Virus record (IMG/VR): IMGVR_UViG_3300008516_000187
Location: 1 to 58,881 of that record
Source: a virus
DNA length: 58,881 nt
Direction: 5' to 3' (one strand)
Shown here: one piece after another, positions 33,098 to 41,335 of the stretch
How the letters are laid out: each line of letters begins with the position of its first letter
Numbering within the stretch: position 1 is the first letter of the stretch
Made by a program: the position numbers and the translations under genes
Notes under the pieces: generated by a model
Database searches by the model: none
What the model was told of the DNA's origin: nothing
Seen by the model: the letters and a program-made list of their open reading frames with translations, nothing else

Positions 33098-36000
33098 TGT
33101 TCTCTCCGAATCACAAAGCTCTTGTCCAAAGACTCCGCATCGCTGCCGTGCTTCTTGGCGTGGCTCAGGAATCTCGCGATTGCCTTCTTGCCCCGGTCCC
33201 CGCTGTAGGGGCCTGAATGGTTCGCCACCGAAGCCAAGTGCTTGTACTGCGTGGCGAGCTTGTTCCGGTTCACTTCGGCCGCCTGCTTCGCGAGCATCTT
33301 GTACGCGTCGCTGACGCCCTTTGAGTGAAAGTAGTCCATTTCACCAAAGTGCTTGTCGATATCGTCGACACTCATCTTCGCCAGCTCGCTCGTCGACCGG
33401 AGCCCCTTGCCCCGAAGCCGTTCGCTAATGGGGATCGGGTCGCCAGTCGGCGGGCCAGCCTTGGCAGCGGTCTTCTTTTTCTTCGCAGCCTTGTCGGCTT
33501 TCGCCTTGGCTTGCTGCGCGTCGGAAACGCCCGTGGCCTTGCGCTGTTTGGCCCAATGCTTGAACGCGATCTCTTTGGCTTCATCGCGCGGGATGCCCTT
33601 GGCGCCTAGCTCGTCGTACGCGACCATGAGCGCCGCATCGAGCTTTTGCTCATCGCTCATGTGCCCACCGTACTTCTCTGCGTACGGCCGAAGAGTGTTC
33701 TCACCACGCCACGAAAAGCTCGCGCCGCCGTTCGCTATGTGCCCGTCTTCATTGAAGACCGCGACCATTACATCGCTGTACGTGCTGCCCTTGGGTTTGT
33801 TCCAATGGCCGGTGGTCTTCGGGTCTAGCGTCTGGCGCATGAGCCGACCGCGACCCTTCTTGTCCCGGTCAATCCACACGCGCATCTGCGTGCGACTCCG
33901 ACCGTAGGGGTAGTCCTCGATCACGTAGGCCGTCTCTGGCGACTTGTGGTCGGGGTGCAGCGCATCGCCGGGCTTGTACGGCGCGTCGCCGTTCACCACG
34001 TCTGCGGCGTCGTACCCATCGGTACTCATCGCCCCTTCGGGAAGCTCAGGCTTCTTGCCGAACTTCATCGGGCTCAGCGTGTGCGGCATGGCGATCTCTT
34101 CGCCGACGCCCTTGGGCTTTTCTGCCGCAGCTCTCTTGTGCGCTTCTCGTTCGAACTCGAAGGGCATGGCGAGCGTCTTGCCGTCTTTGATCGCCTGCGA
34201 CGCGGCCTGATAGCTGCCGTACTCTACGAGCATCGAAGCCATCTGCTTTTCGATCTGCGCGGGCGATGGACCATCCATTTGCGCGTCGTACCAATCGTCT
34301 TTGTCTTTGGCCGGAACGGGAACGGACTTGCGCTCTTTCCATGCGATCGTGTGCGCCGCGTCGGCCCACTTTCCACCACGCGGCCCAATGTAAGGTCCAC
34401 CCTTGCGCAGCGAGTCGGCTAGCTCACTCTTGCGGACGAGCTTGATCCCCTTGTTATAGAGCTGCTTCGCGAGATTGCTGTCCTTCACCGGACCATTGGT
34501 CTGCGGCTTGCGGGAGCGGTACTTCATGCTCTCCCGGTAGGTCGCATCGATCGCCACGTACTTCGTGGTGTCGAAGCCGTAGTCCCCCAGAACGTCACGA
34601 ACCTGCTTCAGCTTCCAACTGTAGTCGGGGCTCTTTTCGTACGCCTCATTTCGGAGCTTGCGCACAGCCGCTTTGGCCTTGGCCTTGCTCACGCCCGCGC
34701 GGCGGAGCTTGCTCTCCGCGAAATCCATGGCTTGGAGCGCGGGCTCTTTCGATTCCTTGTACTTCGAGAACGCATCGGCGCCGCGCTGCTTCACGGCCGT
34801 CTCCCCCTCGTGCACTTCCAAGCTCATCATGGACATGCCCTTGGCTTCGAGCTTCGCGGCTTCCTTCGGCGTGATCACCCCGTACTCCACGAGATTGCGG
34901 TGGAAGAGGCTCGCTTGGTCGGCGGCGTCGTCGCCCATCGAACGGAAGTCGGCGCCCTTGTAGCCCAAGAGCTTCAGCCCGTGCCAACGGTCCCCACCGA
35001 TCGCGGCCGACACGTCCGCATCTTGGGGCTGCTTCTTCGAGCGCTCTTTGAGTGTTTCGTTGATCTCGTCGGAGCCGTAGTGCTCATCGGCCATCGCTTG
35101 GCGGGCCTTGGCTCGCCCCTTGGCACGGGCAGCCTTCGACTTGCTCTGCGCAGCGCCCATCTTCTTGCCGATGGCCTCGCGCGACTTCAGCTCTTTGCGG
35201 TAGACACCGATCTCATCGCGGTAATGCCCGCCACGGTCTCCGCCGGTCTCCCGGTCCATCGCATCGGCGTGAACCAGCGTCGATAGGGCGTCCTGAATGG
35301 CGCCTTCGAGCTGATCGTTGTTCATGCCCTTGGCACGAGCTGCGTAGCGCTTCCAAGGGAAGCCTACCTCTTCGCCCGGCCCGAGCGTGCGCTTGCCACG
35401 GCCGGTCACCCGCGCGTGGTGTCGCTTTGCGCTCTCGTACGGAATCTTGTGCTGTGGGTCTGCCCACTTGCCGCCACGGGGGCCGATGTACGGGCCGCCC
35501 TTCACGATGAAACGCTTGGTGGGCACGGTGAAAGCTACGCTCTTTTTCACGCCGCCTTGCTTGTCCATGTGCTCGCGAATCTCGTCCTCGTAGTCTTCGA
35601 TGGGCCAGAACACGCCGTCGCCGTTGCCGCCTTGAATCTGCTCCGCGTCCTTATCCTCTTCGGGGGCATCGAAGCTCGCGACACGCTTCACCAAGTCATC
35701 GAGTGAGACACTTGGCGGTTTGTCGCCGCCGCCGTTTTCTGACTTGTGCATGCCTGATTCCACCTCTTGTGTGAGCCGCTTCCCCAACCTCAGAAAATCG
35801 CGAACGTAGTTGGCATCATGCACTACGTCGCCTTTGCCGGCACCACCGGCCCACACGGCCTTCGGGGGTCGACCCGACTTGAACAGTGCGAACTCGTCAG
35901 CGGTGCGCGCGATGGCCTCGAAGTTGGAAGGAATGCGGGTGTGCGCGTGACGCACAATATCCTCTGGGACGTACCGGCCGGTCTTCTCGGCTCGCGTCTC

Positions 36001-36990
36001 GACACGATCGATCGCCTCGTTCATGTCGACGTGTGGCATGATGACCTGGACGTGGTAGCCGGCCGCTTTGAGATCGGCGATCTTCTTGCGGTACTTTTCG
36101 ACGTTCTTGCCGGTTCCATCGAGAATGATGTTCTTGCGTTGCTCGATGGCGAGTTTCTGAATCTCGATCGCTACGTCGGAGCTTTCGTTGTGCACGAGAA
36201 ACGCGGCGTCGCGGGCGCTGACGGTCTTGCCATCCTTCTCGCCTAAGTTGATGCCCTTTTGGTACTCAGGAAGCTCTTCCTTCACGTCATCGGGGTTCAC
36301 CACCGCGAAGTCATTGAAGTTGCTCTGGACGTGCTTGACGAGCGTGGTCTTGCCCGCCGCGGGGCCGCCCATGGTGACGATGGCCGTGGGCTTCTGGTTC
36401 TCAGGGACGGTCGGCACGTGGTCGAGAAACTTCGCGTAGATTTCCTCGTGGAGCTTCTTGCGGACGGGGGTGTACTCGCCGTCTTCTCCCTTGTGCTGCT
36501 TGTCGGTTTCTTGGAGCCCGTAGTCGGCCCCCTTGACCCACTCTCGCGTGGCGGCTGGTTTGGGGGCGTCTTCGGTCCCCTTGGGCTTGCCCTTCCCGTC
36601 GTCCTGAGCCTTGTCGCGCCCTTTGGGCGCGACGGCCGATCCGGGTCGACGCTTCCCATTATCCTCTGGCTTTGATTTTTCCTTCCCCGCTGTATCGGGG
36701 GCGGCCTTGGTGCGTCCCTTTGCGGGCTCGTCCTGGCCCTTCTTACGGCCCTTGGGGATCTCGTGAACGCCAGACTGTCTTCGGCCCTTGGGCTCGTCTT
36801 TGGCCCCTTTGCGGCGCCCCTTCAACTCTTTGTACGGGATCGTGTGCGCGGAGTCGGCCCACTTGCCCCCTTTGGGACCGTAGAAGATGGCCTTGGTGAG
36901 CAACAGCTCGCCACGCGCCCGCCGGGCTTGAGCCTTCTCCATGACGGCGCGAAGCGCGCCCGCGTCCCCAATCGGCGGTCTACCCCTCAT
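33094..36990 (-). CDS. Giant polyvalent protein with Zeta-toxin kinase domain (1298 residues)
   Basis: Domains in order: a variant tag (33-53, AIFYGPKGGKWADSAHTIPY); a basic low-complexity linker with repeated PKGR units (about 54-150); a Zeta-toxin-type kinase (about 172-415) with Walker A GGPAAGKT (208-215), VNPDDVKEELPEYQKG and NIILDGTGKNVEKYRKKIAD; a second tag (497-518); a helical domain; a third tag (863-884); and a C-terminal region with DYPYGRSRTQMRVWIDRDKK and helical repeats. Zeta toxins phosphorylate UDP-GlcNAc or related nucleotides. Within a virion-region protein this fits the 'polyvalent protein' class. No antitoxin (Epsilon-like) frame is adjacent. Coupled by 4-base overlaps on both sides. 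Confidence 0.85.
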   Translation of the reverse strand: MRGRPPIGDAGALRAVMEKAQARRARGELLLTKAIFYGPKGGKWADSAHTIPYKELKGRRKGAKDEPKGRRQSGVHEIPKGRKKGQDEPAKGRTKAAPDTAGKEKSKPEDNGKRRPGSAVAPKGRDKAQDDGKGKPKGTEDAPKPAATREWVKGADYGLQETDKQHKGEDGEYTPVRKKLHEEIYAKFLDHVPTVPENQKPTAIVTMGGPAAGKTTLVKHVQSNFNDFAVVNPDDVKEELPEYQKGINLGEKDGKTVSARDAAFLVHNESSDVAIEIQKLAIEQRKNIILDGTGKNVEKYRKKIADLKAAGYHVQVIMPHVDMNEAIDRVETRAEKTGRYVPEDIVRHAHTRIPSNFEAIARTADEFALFKSGRPPKAVWAGGAGKGDVVHDANYVRDFLRLGKRLTQEVESGMHKSENGGGDKPPSVSLDDLVKRVASFDAPEEDKDAEQIQGGNGDGVFWPIEDYEDEIREHMDKQGGVKKSVAFTVPTKRFIVKGGPYIGPRGGKWADPQHKIPYESAKRHHARVTGRGKRTLGPGEEVGFPWKRYAARAKGMNNDQLEGAIQDALSTLVHADAMDRETGGDRGGHYRDEIGVYRKELKSREAIGKKMGAAQSKSKAARAKGRAKARQAMADEHYGSDEINETLKERSKKQPQDADVSAAIGGDRWHGLKLLGYKGADFRSMGDDAADQASLFHRNLVEYGVITPKEAAKLEAKGMSMMSLEVHEGETAVKQRGADAFSKYKESKEPALQAMDFAESKLRRAGVSKAKAKAAVRKLRNEAYEKSPDYSWKLKQVRDVLGDYGFDTTKYVAIDATYRESMKYRSRKPQTNGPVKDSNLAKQLYNKGIKLVRKSELADSLRKGGPYIGPRGGKWADAAHTIAWKERKSVPVPAKDKDDWYDAQMDGPSPAQIEKQMASMLVEYGSYQAASQAIKDGKTLAMPFEFEREAHKRAAAEKPKGVGEEIAMPHTLSPMKFGKKPELPEGAMSTDGYDAADVVNGDAPYKPGDALHPDHKSPETAYVIEDYPYGRSRTQMRVWIDRDKKGRGRLMRQTLDPKTTGHWNKPKGSTYSDVMVAVFNEDGHIANGGASFSWRGENTLRPYAEKYGGHMSDEQKLDAALMVAYDELGAKGIPRDEAKEIAFKHWAKQRKATGVSDAQQAKAKADKAAKKKKTAAKAGPPTGDPIPISERLRGKGLRSTSELAKMSVDDIDKHFGEMDYFHSKGVSDAYKMLAKQAAEVNRNKLATQYKHLASVANHSGPYSGDRGKKAIARFLSHAKKHGSDAESLDKSFVIRREQ
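34339..34404 (-). repeat. GGPYIGPRGGKWAD tag, copy 5
   Basis: 22 codons, begins KGGPYIGPRGGKWADAAHTI; preceded by KSELADSLR in the Zeta-toxin-bearing protein. Confidence 0.85.
35437..35502 (-). repeat. GGPYIGPRGGKWAD tag, copy 6
   Basis: 22 codons, begins KGGPYIGPRGGKWADPQHKI; it follows the Zeta-toxin domain and its acidic linker. Confidence 0.85.
36832..36894 (-). repeat. Diverged GPKGGKWAD tag, copy 7
   Basis: 21 codons, residues 33-53 (KAIFYGPKGGKWADSAHTI), one residue shorter than the other copies and located near the N terminus of the Zeta-toxin-bearing protein. Confidence 0.8.
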
Positions 36991-39911
36991 TGCTTCCTCG
37001 CCGTGAGCCTAACTTGCTTTTTCTTCTTTTTCCGCTTTCGCTTTCGCTTCCCATCGCCCGGAAGCTCCGTGCCCTCTTCGGGATAGGTGGTGACGCCGGC
37101 CTTGAGCCGGTCACGCGCCATGAGCTTGGGGCTCTTGCGCGGCTTGTGCTCTTGCTTGACCCCGGTGTGCTCGAAGGGATCTTCGCTCTCTTCGCGGTCG
37201 AGCTTCCACCGAATCACCGGCTTGTCGGGGAGCACCTTGCCGTGGAAGCCCCACTTGCCTCGCACCCGCTCCGCGTCGGCGCGGCGTCGGTTCTGCGACT
37301 GCTCCCGCTCCCGCTTGTGCGAATCCGCGTTCTCCGGGGGATAATAGATGCTCTGGTAGTCGGGAATCGGGGGCGTATCGAAGCGGGGCGCACCGCGGGA
37401 TTCCCCCACTTGGATGTTCGGCGTGAGCGTCGTCCGTGCCTTCACGATGAGCGTGGGCTCGCCGAAGAGAAGCCTGAATGCCTTTTCGAGCATCCCCAGC
37501 TCTTTGACCATTCCGAGCCACTTGTCGAAGGCTGCTTCGATGGGGGCGAACTCTTTGGGGGCCATGAACACCCCGTCGTCCACCCGACCGTCGTAGGTGT
37601 GGTGCGTCAGAAGCGAGTTGAACCGACCCTTGTCGTTCATCTTCTTGTGCACGTACTGCTCGAAGCCGCGTGCCCACATTTCAGCCGGCGAGCCCCAATA
37701 TCCTCTAGGCCCGGTCTTGCGCTCGACCCGCTCTGCGCGGTCCCGCATGGGGCTCTTGAGCAAGAGCATGTGCACCGCTTCCTTGGCGGCAATCTCATCG
37801 GCGTGCTGTTCCCGCATCGCCGGGGTGGCGCTAATGATGCTCGTCGCGTCATCGAGCGCGTGCCCGTACTCATGAGCGAGCGCGGAAGCTCGTTCCATCG
37901 AAATCCGAATCATCGGGGGCGCCTGATCCATCTTCTCTTGGAGCCCGTGCGAGCCCATGGAAGGCGTCGCCTCTTCGCCGCCGAAGTTCCAATCCCGGTC
38001 CCAATCTTGCGGGTTGCGGCTTCGGGGGCGCACGTACTGCGCTCCGTAGGCGTAGCCGGGCGCGTACAGCGCCTCTTGGGCCGTCACGCGAATCTGAAGC
38101 GAGCCGTGGCTGAGCTTCACCGCGCCCAGCACGTCGGCCAAGTCTTCGAACGCGTTGCTGAGCATGCCTGTAATGTGCGTTTGGATAGGCTCAGGGAGCG
38201 TCGGGTTGATATCGATCATGGCCAAGTTGTAGGTGTCGGCCACTTCTTGCGGGTCCGTGCTCTTCGGACGGCGCCACGATGTGTCTTGCTCGAAGGCTTT
38301 GGCCTTCTTGACGAGCTTTTGATGCCTCGCGTACCCGTCATCGCCCTTTTTCGGGGGTGCTCCGGGGGCGCGGATGGCCCAGCCAAGCGAGTTGCCGAGC
38401 AAGTTGATGACCTGGATCTTGTGGTCTCCGAGATCCACCACGGTCTCGGTGAACTTCTGTACGTCATCGAACGTGCGGAGCTTCATGGACTGCTCCAAGA
38501 GCTTCTGAGTCTCCGCCTTCGATGGAATCCCGGTCATTTCGTTGACCTTGTAGTTGGCGATCCCTTGCACGGCCTCTTTTTGCTTCTCCGGGTCGAGCGT
38601 TTCCTTCAGCTCTTGTTGCAGGGCTTCGAGATTGCCGTAGCGCACGAGTATCCCGCGCAGATGATCGCCTAGCTCCGAGCTGACCACGCCCGCCCAGCCG
38701 TTGATGTGGGGCTCGCGAGCGGGCTTTTTCTTCTTGGCCTTGGCCTTGCGCGCGGGCTTCTTGGCGTCGGGATACCAATGGTCCCACTTGCCGGCGACCT
38801 TCTTGCGATACGCGCCCTTCTTGCTGCCCGGCGCCGGGACGTAGCCGGCCGGCGGCCTCGATGCCTTCTCGATGGTCTCTAGCTTCTCGTAGTAGTTCGG
38901 GTCTTCGGTCAGATGGTCCATGGCGATCTCAGCCGCGATGGCCCGGTCGCTCGTGTGCTCTAGCTCAACCTTGATACCCGCTTCGAGCTTCGCCTTGTCG
39001 AAGTCGGAAGGCTTCTTGCCGCTGGCGAGCCCTCCGGGGATTTTGTCGCCCCCTGCTTTGCGGAACTCCGCCCCATCGAAGTCGCGGGCTTGCTCAAGTA
39101 GCTCGTCTTTGTCGAGCGCAACCTCTACGCATGGGACTTTTTGACCCAGCGCATCGCATGCGGCCCATCGATGGTGCCCGTCCAGAATGAAGTGGTCTTG
39201 GCTCACCACAATCGGCTTTTTGAGCGCTTCAGGGGTGTTCTTCAACCGCTCAACTTTGGACGTATCGAGCTTGTTTTGCATCGGTTTGAGCTTGTTGGCG
39301 TCGTAGCTCTTGCGACTGCACTTCGCGCCGTCCTCGCGCAGCTCTTTCAGGAACGCCGGGAGCTTCTTGGCGACGATCTGCGGCATTTCGACGCGCTTCT
39401 CGTCCCCATTCAACTTCTGCGACGCCTTGATCACGAGCGTGGGCTCACTCTTGACCGCGATCGTGCGAACCGTAGGCGGTTTGCCGTAGTCGGTTTGCGT
39501 GTTCCGGCGCCAGTACGCGATGGCCCGTTTCGTCAGCTCCATGCGGATATCGGAGCTGATATGAGGCATCGCGCGCAGCGTTGTGACGAAACTGGCGCGT
39601 GCCAGCGTCAGCCGATGGGTCTGCGTGGTCTGATCGAAGTGTGCATTCGTATCGAGAATGATGCGCTGCACCTCTTGCTCATCGGCCGCATCGAGCCCCA
39701 AGCCGTGGGTCACGTCCTCGATGGCAATGATGTGCCGGGGCATCGGCGCATCCTCTGTGGTCTCGTTCTCGCGAAAGACTCGATTGGCGGCGAGCTGTTG
39801 CGCTAGCAACTCCCCCTTGCCGGCGGCAATGCGCGCACGGAGCTTGTCGGGCGAGACCATCGACGGGAAACCCGAAGATGCGTTGGTGTGCCAACGAGAG
39901 CGTTCAGCCAC
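36987..39911 (-). CDS. Giant polyvalent protein: ParB-like, zincin and LPD1-like domains (974 residues)
   Basis: Begins at a GTG. Residues about 155-265 are ParB/sulfiredoxin-like with QDHFILDGHHRWAACDALG (DGHHR 244-248). About 315-345 (ELEHTSDRAIAAEIAMDHLT ... DPNYYEKL) resembles the DUF5661-type helical motif. KKGAYRKKVAGKWDHWYPD (about 364-382) is an alternative linker tag sharing GKW with the neighbours' tag. HEYGH at 680-684 (ALAHEYGHALDD) with SPAEMWARGFEQYVHKKM downstream matches the metallopeptidase/LPD1 arrangement of polyvalent proteins. The C terminus is a long Lys/Arg-rich tail (KRKRKRKKKKKQ), suited to DNA binding inside the head. First gene of the leftward late operon. Confidence 0.8.
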   Translation of the reverse strand: MAERSRWHTNASSGFPSMVSPDKLRARIAAGKGELLAQQLAANRVFRENETTEDAPMPRHIIAIEDVTHGLGLDAADEQEVQRIILDTNAHFDQTTQTHRLTLARASFVTTLRAMPHISSDIRMELTKRAIAYWRRNTQTDYGKPPTVRTIAVKSEPTLVIKASQKLNGDEKRVEMPQIVAKKLPAFLKELREDGAKCSRKSYDANKLKPMQNKLDTSKVERLKNTPEALKKPIVVSQDHFILDGHHRWAACDALGQKVPCVEVALDKDELLEQARDFDGAEFRKAGGDKIPGGLASGKKPSDFDKAKLEAGIKVELEHTSDRAIAAEIAMDHLTEDPNYYEKLETIEKASRPPAGYVPAPGSKKGAYRKKVAGKWDHWYPDAKKPARKAKAKKKKPAREPHINGWAGVVSSELGDHLRGILVRYGNLEALQQELKETLDPEKQKEAVQGIANYKVNEMTGIPSKAETQKLLEQSMKLRTFDDVQKFTETVVDLGDHKIQVINLLGNSLGWAIRAPGAPPKKGDDGYARHQKLVKKAKAFEQDTSWRRPKSTDPQEVADTYNLAMIDINPTLPEPIQTHITGMLSNAFEDLADVLGAVKLSHGSLQIRVTAQEALYAPGYAYGAQYVRPRSRNPQDWDRDWNFGGEEATPSMGSHGLQEKMDQAPPMIRISMERASALAHEYGHALDDATSIISATPAMREQHADEIAAKEAVHMLLLKSPMRDRAERVERKTGPRGYWGSPAEMWARGFEQYVHKKMNDKGRFNSLLTHHTYDGRVDDGVFMAPKEFAPIEAAFDKWLGMVKELGMLEKAFRLLFGEPTLIVKARTTLTPNIQVGESRGAPRFDTPPIPDYQSIYYPPENADSHKREREQSQNRRRADAERVRGKWGFHGKVLPDKPVIRWKLDREESEDPFEHTGVKQEHKPRKSPKLMARDRLKAGVTTYPEEGTELPGDGKRKRKRKKKKKQVRLTARKQ

Positions 39912-40000
39912 GTGAAATCACCGCCCGTACGCGGCCTTTGAATGGCGTCTCAAATTCCCCCGAATCCAATTTGCCAGGCACGCGCACGGGCGATCCCCCG

Positions 40001-40366
40001 ATGAAAAAACTGTGGTTCGCACTGAACCAATGCTGCCCGCAAGGGTACTTCAGCGCAACGTCGAAGGCTCGTTATCCTTTGGGGCAAAACTGGACCCCAC
40101 CTATTCAACTGAGGCACGATAGTCTTGTGGTCCTGATCTATGTGCAGTGCGCCGCGTGCAAAGCCGAAGCGCCCGCGACCGATAACGACGGCAAGCCGGA
40201 TATTCCCGAAGACTGGCGTGCGCTTTGGGCGGAGAGCAATCCGAAGTACGAGCTGTACGCGTGCTCTGCCGGCTGCCGGCGAATCACGAGCCACGCCTTG
40301 CTCGCCTCTTACCCCCTAGATCACGTCATGGAGCGCCTCGTCGAATGCCTACCGAGCCCCGCATGA
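40001..40366 (+). CDS. Hypothetical cysteine-rich protein
   Basis: A 121-residue protein. Cys pairs at CCPQGYF, CAACKAEAP and CSAGCRR form a possible zinc site, between which DWRALWAESNPKYELYACSA resembles small phage Zn-binding proteins. The stop overlaps the next start (ATGA). The N-terminal boundary is uncertain because the frame is open further upstream and no strong ribosome site is seen. Confidence 0.6.
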   Translation: MKKLWFALNQCCPQGYFSATSKARYPLGQNWTPPIQLRHDSLVVLIYVQCAACKAEAPATDNDGKPDIPEDWRALWAESNPKYELYACSAGCRRITSHALLASYPLDHVMERLVECLPSPA

Positions 40367-40713
40367 AGATCGTGATCGTCGAGTCGCCTTACAGCGGCGA
40401 GGTAGAGGATAATGAGGCGTACGCCGAAGCGTGCCTCTTCGATTCGTTGCTACGCGGCGAGTCGCCGTTCGCGAGCCACTTGCTCTACACGCGGGTGCTC
40501 GATGACACGATTCCCGAGCACCGCGAACTCGGCATGCTCGCCGCACGCGAGATCATGCTCCGCTCCGATCTCACAGCGGTCTACATGGACCGCGGGCTCA
40601 CGGACGGCATGAAAGAGGGGATCAAGCACGCGCGTCGACACCACCGCCCCGTCGAAGAGCGCTGGCTCAGTCGCTACACGCCTACGGGCGGGTCGAGCGG
40701 CGTGCGGCCGTAA
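40363..40713 (+). CDS. DUF4406/DUF7768-like (nucleoside deoxyribosyltransferase-fold) protein
   Basis: A 116-residue protein beginning MKIVIVESPYSGEVEDNEAY, then ACLFDSLLRGESPFASHLLY, LDDTIPEHRELGMLAA and VYMDRGLTDGMKEGI. This succession is typical of the phage DUF4406/DUF7768 group, which has the nucleoside 2-deoxyribosyltransferase fold. The substrate is unknown; nucleotide metabolism is likely. Start overlaps the upstream stop by four bases. Confidence 0.75.
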   Translation: MKIVIVESPYSGEVEDNEAYAEACLFDSLLRGESPFASHLLYTRVLDDTIPEHRELGMLAAREIMLRSDLTAVYMDRGLTDGMKEGIKHARRHHRPVEERWLSRYTPTGGSSGVRP

Positions 40714-40719
40714 CTCGAA

Positions 40720-40813
40720 AAGCGCTGGGGGAATCGAACCCCCACCACCGACCACGGTCGCAGTTTGTCGCGGAAGGGAATCGAACCCTCCGGGCCACAC
40801 TCAGGCAGCGCCC
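40720..40813 (-). tRNA. tRNA-like element, class II length (possible Ser-CGA)
   Basis: On the minus strand a 7-bp acceptor (GGGCGCT/AGCGCTT, with two G-T pairs) encloses 94 bases and a canonical T-arm GGGGG-TTCGATT-CCCCC (40727-40743). A second arm GAGGG-TTCGATT-CCCTT (40774-40790) fits an anticodon arm with CGA anticodon, or could be a second T-arm. A variable hairpin CGAC-CGTG-GTCG lies between. The D-arm is poor and no CCA is encoded. It may be a degenerate or unusual tRNA-Ser. Confidence 0.45.
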
Positions 40814-40900
40814 ACGGACACACTAGCCGATCCTTCGTATACGCGCCAATCAGGAAAATGCCGTCATCCCTGGACGTGGCCACTTGGTTTGGCTAAACAG

Positions 40901-41107
40901 ATGGCCGTGGGGATTCATTGGAGTGACAAGCCTTATCACGCATCGCATTGGTGGGAGTCTCACGGCGGGCGGATTCGTTGCAAACTCTGTTGGATGGAAC
41001 GGTCCAGCATCTTCGTAGGCGCGCGATTCCAGTGCGACGCCTACGAGAAGAAGCCACCGAAACGTCCCCGACCTTTGCACGTAGGGTTGAAACAGCCCCG
41101 CGTTTGA
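40901..41107 (+). CDS. Hypothetical small protein
   Basis: A 68-residue frame starting MAVGIHWSDKPYHASHWWES, containing RCKLCW and FQCDAYEKK and a basic Pro-rich tail. It is His/Trp/Cys-rich, as are many small proteins of this phage. No strong ribosome site is seen, so expression is uncertain. Confidence 0.45.
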   Translation: MAVGIHWSDKPYHASHWWESHGGRIRCKLCWMERSSIFVGARFQCDAYEKKPPKRPRPLHVGLKQPRV

Positions 41108-41143
41108 AACCGGCACAACGGACACTAGGGAGAACGGGCGGTC

Positions 41144-41335
41144 ATGGCACGAGCCACGATATTGTACAAAGATGCGCGCAGTGGGAATGCGCTTCTACGC
41201 ATCGGGTCTTGGGAGCGATGGTACGGCAAGGATCACTTGCCCCTGCGAACCGCAGAGCCACCCAAGCCTGTGATCGAACGCTACAAAGCGAGTACAACCA
41301 AAAGTCGTGGCCAGCCTGAGCACAGCCGAAGTTGA
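41144..41335 (+). CDS. Hypothetical small protein upstream of terminase
   Basis: A 63-residue basic protein (MARATILYKDARSGNALLRI ...) whose last 29 bases overlap the terminase start. AGGGAG lies 12 bases before the ATG. It is far shorter than any small terminase known to me and has no HTH, so it is not called TerS. Confidence 0.5.
   Translation: MARATILYKDARSGNALLRIGSWERWYGKDHLPLRTAEPPKPVIERYKASTTKSRGQPEHSRS

Noticed and set aside
36990-38672. A 560-codon plus-strand open frame
   Set aside because: Fully antisense to the 974-residue polyvalent protein whose ParB-like and HEYGH motifs are convincing.
41144-41335. Small terminase subunit
   Set aside because: The 63-residue protein is too short and has no HTH or oligomerisation region; only its position next to TerL would support it.
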